Assembly (NCBI GenBank): GCA_028868335.1
Contig: JAGWUU010000142.1
Location: 1 to 8,090 of the forward strand
Reading direction: 5' to 3'
DNA: 8,090 nt
Source of the DNA: Sphingomonadales bacterium
GTDB lineage: Bacteria; Pseudomonadota; Alphaproteobacteria; Sphingomonadales; Sphingomonadaceae
Shown: piece by piece, positions 1 to 5,495 of the stretch
Numbering within the stretch: position 1 is the first letter of the stretch
Layout: each line of letters opens with the position of its first letter
Position numbers and translations under genes: made by a program
The notes under the pieces: generated by a model
What the model saw: only the letters and a program-made list of their open reading frames with translations
Databases searched by the model: none
What the model was told of the DNA's origin: nothing

Positions 1-754
1 CGTTCGGCCCGCGGAACACGATCGGGCAGCGCATCTGGCCGCCCGACATGTAGTTGGTCTTGGCGGCCGAGTTGATGATGTGGTCGATCGCCTGCATGGC
101 GAAGTTGAAGGTCATGAATTCTATGACCGGGCGCAGGCCGCCCATCGCCGCTCCGGTGCCGATCCCGGCAAAACCGTATTCGGTGATCGGCGTATCAATC
201 ACGCGCTTGGGGCCGAATTCATCGAGCAGGCCCTGCGTGACCTTGTAGGCGCCCTGATACTCGGCCACTTCCTCGCCCATCACGAAGACGCGGGGATCGC
301 GGCGCATTTCCTCGGCCATGGCATCGCGCAGGGCTTCGCGAACGGTGGAGGTTTTCATGTTGGTGTCAGCGGGAATCACCGGATCGGCAGGGCGTGAGGT
401 TGGTTTCCGGGCGTCGTCCCGGACTTGATCCGGGACCGCTGGCGGCTGGGTGCTTCCCTTCGGCGTAGTGTCGGGAGTCACTTGCCTCCCTCCACCCTGC
501 GCGGGAACGTCGGAATCCCCGCCAATCGTCGCGATCACGGTGCCGACCTTCACACCCTCGGTCCCTTCGGGCACGAGGATCTGGCCAATCACGCCTTCGT
601 CGATCGATTCGAATTCCATCGTCGCCTTGTCGGTTTCGATCTCGGCCAGGATGTCGCCCGACTTGACCTCGTCACCTTCCTTGACCAGCCACTTCGCCAA
701 CGTCCCTTCTTCCATCGTCGGAGACAGGGCGGGCATCTTCAGTTCGATCGCCAT
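1..754 (-). CDS. pdhB: Pyruvate dehydrogenase E1 beta subunit with N-terminal lipoyl domain (partial, 3' end outside window)
   Basis: Beta subunit of the E1 (pyruvate decarboxylase) component of the pyruvate dehydrogenase complex, which with PdhA decarboxylates pyruvate and acetylates lipoyl groups. 251 codons are visible. Residues 1-78 are a lipoyl domain, with the lipoylated lysine at K43 in ETDKATMEFES. Residues about 79-132 are a flexible linker. From about residue 133 (MKTSTVREALRDAM) the E1-beta transketolase fold begins, including MGEEVAEYQGAYKV and the TPP-activating glutamate in ITEYGFAG (E192). A fused lipoyl domain on E1-beta is typical of alphaproteobacteria. The ATG overlaps the pdhA stop by one base (TGATG), so translation is coupled. 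The linker contains an in-frame palindromic repeat (416-436) encoding VPDQVRD, which looks inserted. The protein runs off the window at ...IVFRGPN. Identification is firm. Confidence 0.96.
   Translation of the reverse strand, partial: MAIELKMPALSPTMEEGTLAKWLVKEGDEVKSGDILAEIETDKATMEFESIDEGVIGQILVPEGTEGVKVGTVIATIGGDSDVPAQGGGRQVTPDTTPKGSTQPPAVPDQVRDDARKPTSRPADPVIPADTNMKTSTVREALRDAMAEEMRRDPRVFVMGEEVAEYQGAYKVTQGLLDEFGPKRVIDTPITEYGFAGIGTGAAMGGLRPVIEFMTFNFAMQAIDHIINSAAKTNYMSGGQMRCPIVFRGPN
416..436. repeat. Alphaproteobacterial palindromic repeat inside pdhB linker
   Basis: Perfect inverted repeat: arms GTCCCGGA (416-423) and TCCGGGAC (429-436) around the 5-base loop CTTGA. The sequence with its flanking CGTC matches my memory of a palindrome dispersed in many copies, mostly intergenic, in Sphingomonadales and other alphaproteobacteria. 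Here it lies inside pdhB and is read in frame as V107-D113 of the linker between the lipoyl and catalytic domains. No second copy is present in this window, so assignment to a dispersed family rests on recognition, not on comparison here. Confidence 0.75.
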
Positions 755-1830
755 CAGTAGCTCTCCACCAGGATGTCGGTGTAGAGTTCGGTCATTTCGG
801 GCTCCGGTGAATTTTCCGCGAAATCGGCTGCTTCGTTGACGACGCTGCGAATACGCTTGTCGATATCCTTGATCGCATCCTCGCTGACGCCGCGCTTGAT
901 CAGCTCGGCCTTGGCAGCGTCGATCGGATCGTGCTTCTCGCGCATTTCCTGCACTTCCTCGCGGCTGCGGTACTTGGCGGGATCCGACATCGAGTGGCCG
1001 CGATAGCGATAGGTCTTGAGTTCCATCAGCACCGGCCCCTTGCCGGCACGGACATGGGCCAGGGCAACCTCGGCAGCGGCGCGTACTTCGAGCACGTCCA
1101 TGCCGTTGACGTCCATGCCGGGAATGCGGAACGCGGTACCGCGACGGTAGAAGTGGGTTTCAGCCGAACCGCGCTTTACCGCGGTGCCCATGGCATAGCC
1201 GTTGTTCTCCACCACGAAGATGATCGGCAGGTTCCACAGCGCCGCCATGTTGAAGGCCTCATAGACCTGGCCCTGGTTCGAGGCGCCGTCGCCGAAATAG
1301 GCCATGCAGACGCCGCCGTCCTCGCTGTACTTGTGCGCGAAGGCAAGTCCGGTGCCGAGCGGCACCTGGGCGCCGACGATGCCATGCCCGCCGTAGAACT
1401 TGTGGTCGACGCTGAACATGTGCATCGATCCGCCCTTGCCGCGCGAGATCCCCGCGCCACGCCCGGTCAGTTCGGCCATGATCATCTTGGGGTCGATCCC
1501 ATAGGCAAGCATGTGGCCATGGTCGCGATAGCCGGTGATCACGCTGTCACGCTCACCATCGAGCGCGGATTGCAGCCCGACCGCGACAGCTTCCTGACCG
1601 ATGTAGAGGTGGCAGAACCCGCCGATCAGGCCCAGCCCGTAAAGCTGCCCGGCCTTTTCCTCGAACCGGCGGATAAGCACCATCTGTTCGTAGAACTTGA
1701 GCAACTCGGCATCAGACGCGACATAGCGTCGGCTGGCCTCATGGCTCTCCTGCAGGCTGCGGAGGGCGAAACTTTCGTCTGAGGCCGCCGACTTCGCGAC
1801 GACCTTCCTGGTAGAAGGCGATTTGGCCAA
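754..1830 (-). CDS. pdhA: Pyruvate dehydrogenase E1 alpha subunit
   Basis: Alpha subunit of the E1 component, binding thiamine diphosphate and forming an alpha2beta2 tetramer with PdhB. The 358 residues are the normal length. Diagnostic stretches are RRFEEKAGQLYGLGLIGGFCHLYIGQE (54-80, written with the GFCH core at 71-74), the TPP/Mg motif from GDG (180-182) to NN (209-210), and the phosphorylation-loop-like YRYRGHSMSDP (274-284). The start is TTG at 1830, giving MAKSPSTRKV. The frame stays open upstream to a stop at 1912-1914 but offers no ATG or GTG, and the first internal ATG (M50) lies inside the conserved region. AGGA sits about 3 bases before the TTG, closer than usual, so initiation may be weak. 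The gene follows ftsB on the same strand after 116 bp and overlaps pdhB by one base. Identification is firm; the start is likely. Confidence 0.96.
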   Translation of the reverse strand: MAKSPSTRKVVAKSAASDESFALRSLQESHEASRRYVASDAELLKFYEQMVLIRRFEEKAGQLYGLGLIGGFCHLYIGQEAVAVGLQSALDGERDSVITGYRDHGHMLAYGIDPKMIMAELTGRGAGISRGKGGSMHMFSVDHKFYGGHGIVGAQVPLGTGLAFAHKYSEDGGVCMAYFGDGASNQGQVYEAFNMAALWNLPIIFVVENNGYAMGTAVKRGSAETHFYRRGTAFRIPGMDVNGMDVLEVRAAAEVALAHVRAGKGPVLMELKTYRYRGHSMSDPAKYRSREEVQEMREKHDPIDAAKAELIKRGVSEDAIKDIDKRIRSVVNEAADFAENSPEPEMTELYTDILVESY

Positions 1831-1946
1831 TTTCCTGGTACCCCGGGGAGTGGATCGGAATTTCTGCCTATAGGAGCAAGCTTCCGTAAGGGAAACACTC
1901 CCATACGTATTTTATATCCGGTCTTTGGCAGAAATTATGCCCCGAC
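1831..1946 (-). promoter_or_regulatory. AT-rich ftsB-pdhA gap, probable pdh promoter region
   Basis: This gap is much more AT-rich than the surrounding genes. On the minus strand it has TATAAAAT-like and CTATAG stretches that could serve as -10 elements, but no convincing -35 partner. It is bounded by an inverted repeat, AATTTCTGCC at 1859-1868 and GGCAGAAATT at 1927-1936, with 58 bases between. I see no T-tailed hairpin ending ftsB, so read-through from ftsB is also possible. The promoter assignment is inference. Confidence 0.35.
1859..1936. repeat. 10-bp inverted repeat flanking the AT-rich pdhA upstream region
   Basis: AATTTCTGCC (1859-1868) and its exact reverse complement GGCAGAAATT (1927-1936) face each other across 58 bases. 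The match does not extend beyond 10 bp. It could be a paired operator or the base of a long stem in an ftsB-pdhA read-through RNA; neither is demonstrated. Confidence 0.4.
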
Positions 1947-2258
1947 TCAGTTGAGCATCATCACCACTTCGTCGGGATGAACGACGTTGAGATTGCGACG
2001 GACCAGTTCGCCGGCCATGTCCGGATCGACGTGATCGGGGTTCAGCAAGGCGACACGGTTCTTCAACTCGTTACGCTGGGCGACAAGTTGTTGAACTTCC
2101 TTCTGTCGTTCGTTCAACAAGCGGCTGTTTTCACTCCACGCAAGCAGCCCGCTAGGTCCGACAAGCGCCATTGCCCCCATGAACAGCAGGCAGCCGAGCG
2201 CGACGATTTGCGTCACCTGCTCTTTCGCCAACTTCGGAAGTGAATGCTTGCCCCTCAT
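1947..2258 (-). CDS. ftsB: Septum formation initiator family protein (FtsB/DivIC-like)
   Basis: Small bitopic inner-membrane division protein of the FtsB/DivIC family, which in the divisome pairs with FtsL and FtsQ. The 103 residues match the family size. A short basic cytoplasmic N-terminus (MRGKHSLPKLAKEQ) leads to one membrane segment at about 15-33. A coiled-coil-like stretch follows at about 42-73 (SENSRLLNERQKEVQQLVAQRNELKNRV). The C-terminal part ends DPDMAGELVRRNLNVVHPDEVVMML, typical of the alphaproteobacterial version. The ATG at 2258 is preceded by AGGA only 3 bases away. The position just upstream of pdhA-pdhB is the usual alphaproteobacterial order. Four GANTC sites lie directly upstream, and the strong terminator before them means the gene needs its own promoter in 2259-2315. 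The symbol is by family. Confidence 0.88.
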   Translation of the reverse strand: MRGKHSLPKLAKEQVTQIVALGCLLFMGAMALVGPSGLLAWSENSRLLNERQKEVQQLVAQRNELKNRVALLNPDHVDPDMAGELVRRNLNVVHPDEVVMMLN

Positions 2259-2292
2259 GAGTCCTAAAGAATCACAGTTGATTCAGCGATTC
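2259..2292 (-). promoter_or_regulatory. Cluster of four GANTC (CcrM) sites upstream of ftsB
   Basis: GANTC motifs start at 2259 (GAGTC), 2269 (GAATC), 2280 (GATTC) and 2288 (GATTC), that is four in 34 bp, with the first touching the ftsB start codon and overlapping its ribosome binding site. GANTC is the target of the cell-cycle methyltransferase CcrM in alphaproteobacteria, where promoter methylation state can control division genes. The motifs are seen directly; their regulatory role on ftsB is inference. Confidence 0.5.
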
Positions 2293-2315
2293 AAGTTAAA
2301 AACGTCGGATCGGGT

Positions 2316-2350
2316 AAAAAGAAGCGCCCGGACCATATCGGCCCGGGCGC
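2316..2350 (-). terminator. Rho-independent terminator of the PRC-barrel-like gene
   Basis: On the minus strand, stem GCGCCCGG (2350-2343) pairs perfectly with CCGGGCGC (2331-2324) around an 11-base loop, and is followed at once by TTCTTTTT. It lies about 60 bases after the stop codon of the 2411-3592 gene. GC-rich 8-bp stem plus U-tract is a textbook intrinsic terminator, and it isolates this gene from ftsB. Confidence 0.88.
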
Positions 2351-2410
2351 AGTTGCAAGGACGGAAGAACGTTGCGGGAGGGGGGTGTGACCTTCCGCCC
2401 TTGCCCCTGT

Positions 2411-3592
2411 TCAGCTCTTTGCTTTGGGTGCGGTGGCCGGTTCGGCATCCTGACGCTTGGCTTCGCTGGAGATTTCTGCGCTGCCCATGGCCGACACCAG
2501 GGTCGATCCTGAAGCCGAGAAGTTGTCTGCCGGAAGCAGCGCGGTGGCGTTGCCGGATTTGACCAGCAGTCCGGTGATCCGCCCGCGGCTGTCGGTGAAG
2601 ACCTTGCGCACCTTGCCAACCTTGTCACCGCTGGCATTCACCACCTTCATGCCCGGCGTGACGACGAACTGAGTGGCGGCGGTAGCGGTGGCGACGGCAT
2701 CGCCCGAGAGGTCGTAACTGCCGTCAGCCGCATCACCTCTGGCCGATCCCGATCCGTTCGCGCTGCCCGATCCGCTGCCGGAAAGGCCGTCAAGTGCGTT
2801 GGCGTTGCGCGCGACGCCGGCCGTCTTGCCCAGGGCACCCTTGGCCTGCGACAATCCCGTTGCGGGAACCAGACCGCCTTCGTTCGCGGCATTCGAGGCG
2901 GAACCGTTCGACCCGGAAGCCGAGCCGCTGGCCGAACCATTGGCCGCGCCGTTGCCCGAGGCGGTCAGGCTCTTGAGCGAGCCGGACAGCCCGCCCTGCC
3001 CTTCACCGCTGGCGTTGCCCGAAGCCTGCCCGGTGGTCGCCGCGCCGCGTTGGGTCAACCCGGCAACCTTGTCCTTGGCACTGCCGGTCGCCCTGCCCGT
3101 GCGATCGCGGGTGGCGGCAAGACCGTTGGCCGCGTGGTCGCGGGTGTTCGATGCAAGTTGCGAACCGCGGTCCTTGGCCGCCGACAGCGCACCCTGCACG
3201 GCATCCGTGCCTACGAGCTGGGCGTCGGCTCCACCATTGCCACCGCCCTGGGCCGCGCCGCTACCGCTGGCGTTGATGGTCCGCGCCGGGGTTGCCACCG
3301 TCTGATCGAGAACGCCCGAGGCAGAACCATTGGCCGAACCGTTGGCGCTGGCCTTGCCGCTCTTGGGATCGACGCTTTTGGTGACGTTCGCATCGAGCGT
3401 ACCGGCGCCGTTAGCCAGGGTCGACGCGCCGGTCTGCGGCAAAGCGGGAATGGTGGGGATAGTGGGAATGTGCGGGATCATGCCACCCGCGGCACCACCG
3501 ATTCCGCCGCCGAGTCCGCCGAGGATCTGGGCCTGGACCGGTGTGGTCGTCGAAAGCAGGGCGATAGCCGAGACAAAGATGAACTTGCGCAT
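2411..3592 (-). CDS. Secreted Gly/Ala/Ser/Asn-rich protein with C-terminal PRC-barrel-like domain
   Basis: Function unknown; 393 residues. A signal peptide (MRKFIFVSAIALLSTTTPVQA) is probably cleaved after A21. Next are a glycine-rich patch (24-38), a short I-P-T repeat (GMIPHIPTIPTIPALP, 37-52), and low-complexity segments built from SANG/SASG units (81-93, 209-233, 271-286). Between these, about 132-185 is an Ala/Lys/Arg-rich, LEA-like amphipathic helical stretch (SAAKDRGSQ, AATRDRTGRA, GSAKDKVAG). Residues about 308-357 (FVVTPGMKVVNASGDKVGKV, then FTDSRGRITGLLVKSG, then LLPADNF) resemble a PRC-barrel fold. The ATG at 3592 has a good AAAGGA ribosome site 8 bases upstream, and the gene has its own terminator. 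It lies 99 bp downstream of the peptidase on the same strand. A periplasmic or cell-surface role is inferred from the signal peptide and composition. The PRC-barrel assignment is from pattern and is moderately secure. Confidence 0.85.
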   Translation of the reverse strand: MRKFIFVSAIALLSTTTPVQAQILGGLGGGIGGAAGGMIPHIPTIPTIPALPQTGASTLANGAGTLDANVTKSVDPKSGKASANGSANGSASGVLDQTVATPARTINASGSGAAQGGGNGGADAQLVGTDAVQGALSAAKDRGSQLASNTRDHAANGLAATRDRTGRATGSAKDKVAGLTQRGAATTGQASGNASGEGQGGLSGSLKSLTASGNGAANGSASGSASGSNGSASNAANEGGLVPATGLSQAKGALGKTAGVARNANALDGLSGSGSGSANGSGSARGDAADGSYDLSGDAVATATAATQFVVTPGMKVVNASGDKVGKVRKVFTDSRGRITGLLVKSGNATALLPADNFSASGSTLVSAMGSAEISSEAKRQDAEPATAPKAKS

Positions 3593-3691
3593 TGATCGTG
3601 TCCTTTCGGAATTGGCAGCGGAAGGTTTTCCTGCCGCTCAACTGGACAACGACCCCCGCACCGATTTTCCTTCATCGACGGCAAATTATTT
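3593..3691 (-). promoter_or_regulatory. Leader/promoter region of the PRC-barrel-like gene
   Basis: This 99-bp gap holds the AAAGGA ribosome site (3606-3601). A hairpin at 3614-3635 has arms GGCA and GGAA pairing with TTCC and TGCC around GGTT, with a 2-base bulge. An AT-rich AATAAT (3690-3685), which could be a -10 element, lies right after the peptidase stop. The hairpin has no U-tract, so it is not an intrinsic terminator for the peptidase. No clear -35 is visible. Promoter location is inference. Confidence 0.35.
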
Positions 3692-4924
3692 TCAGCGACA
3701 CGTCTCGCAGAGCAAACCGCGCCCTGTTCGCGGGTCGGGCAAGCGCTTCGCCAGCGGACGCGCCTCTACGTCGAGCGCGGGAGCAAGCTGGTCGTATCCG
3801 ATCCCGCGATCCAGCGCCGCAGCCGCGCGCGCCGCGACCAGCGGCGTGGCATAGGAAGTACCGCGCACGGAAACATCCTCCCCCGCGGCATTGGGCGCCG
3901 CAATGTCTGCGCCCGGCGCGGCATAGTCGAGATGATCTGCCCTTCCCGCTTCGATCAGCGGACGGTTGCGCCGGTCCACTCCGGTCACGGCAATCACTCC
4001 GGGATAGGACGCCGGGAACGATGGCGGGGCGGCCGGCCCGTCGTTGCCTACCGCCGCGACGACCGCGACCTTGCGATTTCGCGCAGCAGCGACGGCGCGT
4101 TCGAGCAGAGGATTGCGCGGGCCGACCAGACTGATCGAGATGACCCGCGCTCCGCGCCCGATCAGCCAGTTCATCCCGCGCACGATCGCCAGCGCGTTAC
4201 CGCCAGCTGGATCGCGTCCGTAAACGTCAGCCACCAACAGATTGCGCACCCCGGCACGGACGGCGAGCCCGGCGACCGCGCTGCCGTGATTGCTGGGAAA
4301 CGGTGCGCCCTGGGCAAAGCCGCGGGTGCCGGCATAGTCCTGCGCGGCGGCTCCATCGATCAATCCAACCGCGGCGGCGATCGGACCTGCACCAGACGGC
4401 CGCTCTTGCGCCCGCGCGGTGGCCCCTACGCCTCCGCTCTGGAAATGGAGCGCATCGCTGGCCACCATCGCACCCGGCACGCTGCGCGCGATGAGTCGTT
4501 GCGCGGTTGCAAGATCCATCCCCCTGGGCACGGTCAACTCTATCACCGACAGATCGAGTTCATCGAGTCGATCAGGCTCTCCGGTAATGAAACCAAGCGC
4601 GCTTGCCCGCGCCAGCATTTCCGGACTGGGATCGATCAGGAGAAGCGTTCCCCGCCGCGCCGGTTGTCCGTCGGCATCGCGCTCGATCAGCGCGTGGTTG
4701 CGGCGCAGAAGGCCGTCGACGCGCTCCAGCCGCACGAGCCGGAGATGGTCGGCCGCCTGTTCGACGGTTGCCCGCGCCAGCTCCCGTGCGTTTCCCAGCG
4801 CACCATCAACCGTGTGACCGACGCCAGGCAAGCCCCGCATCACCGGCAACGCGATCTGCGCCGCCACAGGAGCTGCCAGCCCGACCAGTGCGGCAACGAT
4901 AATCGTGGATTTCCGGACGGCCAT
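3692..4924 (-). CDS. Secreted S8 family (subtilisin-like) serine peptidase
   Basis: Endopeptidase of the subtilase family, exported by a signal peptide (MAVRKSTIIVAALVGLAAPVAA, likely cut after A22). The 410 residues comprise an N-terminal region of about 160 residues that I cannot assign but which may act as a propeptide, then the catalytic domain. All active-site elements are present: D190 in VGLIDGA, H213 in NHGSAVAGL, oxyanion N294 in AAVGNDGP, and S357 in RGTSYATPLVAA. The C-terminus ends CETCR, with two cysteines that could form a disulfide. The ATG at 4924 has GAGG 4 bases upstream. The gene diverges from an ECF sigma/anti-sigma pair, sharing a 76-bp gap that contains a perfect palindrome, so coregulation is likely. 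It could process envelope proteins or take part in the sigma pathway; the substrate is unknown. The family call is firm. Confidence 0.93.
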   Translation of the reverse strand: MAVRKSTIIVAALVGLAAPVAAQIALPVMRGLPGVGHTVDGALGNARELARATVEQAADHLRLVRLERVDGLLRRNHALIERDADGQPARRGTLLLIDPSPEMLARASALGFITGEPDRLDELDLSVIELTVPRGMDLATAQRLIARSVPGAMVASDALHFQSGGVGATARAQERPSGAGPIAAAVGLIDGAAAQDYAGTRGFAQGAPFPSNHGSAVAGLAVRAGVRNLLVADVYGRDPAGGNALAIVRGMNWLIGRGARVISISLVGPRNPLLERAVAAARNRKVAVVAAVGNDGPAAPPSFPASYPGVIAVTGVDRRNRPLIEAGRADHLDYAAPGADIAAPNAAGEDVSVRGTSYATPLVAARAAAALDRGIGYDQLAPALDVEARPLAKRLPDPRTGRGLLCETCR

Positions 4925-4951
4925 GCTGCCTCACACACAAAAATTGCTTAA

Positions 4952-4991
4952 CCATGGATGAAACGAGCCGCCTCGCGCGTTTCATCCATGG
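4952..4991. promoter_or_regulatory. Palindromic, probably bidirectional ECF-type promoter between peptidase and sigma genes
   Basis: A perfect 14-bp inverted repeat: CCATGGATGAAACG (4952-4965) and CGTTTCATCCATGG (4978-4991), with a 12-base centre. On each strand it reads GGATG-N17-CGTT (plus: GGATG 4956-4960, CGTT 4978-4981; minus: the mirror positions). This resembles the architecture of alphaproteobacterial ECF promoters such as GGAAC-N16/17-CGTT. Plus-strand transcription would start near 4988, just before the sigma gene; minus-strand transcription near 4955, giving a leader of about 30 nt for the peptidase. It could instead be an operator for a dimeric repressor. The repeat is certain; the promoter reading is inference. 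Confidence 0.55.
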
Positions 4992-5000
4992 AAGCCAAAA

Positions 5001-5495
5001 TTGACACAGAATGATCCACTCCTGGCTGGCATGACCGCGTTGCTCCCCCGCTTGCGCCGCTTTGCGCACGGGCTGGCGCGCAATGCCGCCGATGCGGATG
5101 ACCTGTGCCAGATGACGGTGGAACGGGCCCTGTCCTCTCGCCAGCAATGGCAGGAAGGTACGCGCCTCGATAGCTGGATGTACAGGATCATGCGAAACAT
5201 CTTCATCGACGAAACGCGCAGCGCAAGCCGGCGCGCAAGGACCTTCGCCGATCCCGACGACGGATTGGAGGTAGGCGTACAGGGCGCGCAGGAAGCGACC
5301 GTTGAACTGTCGATGGTCGATCGCGCGCTGGCGACCCTGCCGGACGAACAGCGCGAGGCCGTGTTGCTGGTGATGGTCGAAGGCTACAAATACGTCGAGG
5401 CCGCGGAAATCATCGGCTGCCCGATCGGCACCCTGACGTCACGCCTGCTGCGCGGCCGCGAGGCCCTTCTTCAGCACCTTGGAGAAGCGGCATGA
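5001..5495 (+). CDS. ECF-type RNA polymerase sigma factor
   Basis: Group IV (extracytoplasmic function) sigma factor that directs RNA polymerase to a stress regulon. The 164 residues are the usual size. Region 2 is at about 13-78 (LLPRLRRFAHGLARNAADADDLCQMTVERAL, with DADDL at 31-35, then DSWMYRIMRNIFIDETRS). Region 4 is at about 105-160 (ALATLPDEQREAVLLVMVEG, then the helix-turn-helix YVEAAEIIGCPIGTLTSRLLRG). Region 3 is absent, as expected. The TTG start at 5001 is chosen because GGAAG lies 6 bases upstream; the alternative in-frame ATG at 5031 (M11) has no visible ribosome site but cannot be excluded. The stop overlaps the anti-sigma start (ATGA). The gene is divergent from the S8 peptidase and probably autoregulated through the palindrome at 4952-4991. 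The subfamily cannot be fixed from the sequence alone. Confidence 0.95.
   Translation: MTQNDPLLAGMTALLPRLRRFAHGLARNAADADDLCQMTVERALSSRQQWQEGTRLDSWMYRIMRNIFIDETRSASRRARTFADPDDGLEVGVQGAQEATVELSMVDRALATLPDEQREAVLLVMVEGYKYVEAAEIIGCPIGTLTSRLLRGREALLQHLGEAA

Noticed and set aside
931..1782. Long plus-strand open frame (283 codons) opposite pdhA
   Set aside because: Shadow of a GC-rich gene; the minus frame encodes a complete, conserved E1-alpha, and the plus translation has no recognisable domain.
2640..3400. DNA tandem repeat or CRISPR-like array in the Gly/Ser/Asn-rich gene
   Set aside because: The repetition is at the amino-acid level with varied codons and irregular spacing; there are no conserved repeat/spacer units.
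3614..3635. Hairpin after the peptidase gene as an intrinsic terminator
   Set aside because: The stem is bulged and is not followed by a T-run on the minus strand; it lies nearer the next gene's ribosome site, so it is treated as part of a leader.
3640..3680. Second ECF promoter upstream of the PRC-barrel-like gene (GGAAA ... CGTT on the minus strand)
   Set aside because: The spacing between the two elements is about two bases too short compared with the symmetric site at 4952-4991, and the GATGAA match there is out of register.
3932..4951. Plus-strand open frame (339 codons) opposite the S8 peptidase
   Set aside because: Antisense to an intact peptidase with all catalytic motifs; Arg/Gly/His-rich composition typical of a shadow frame.
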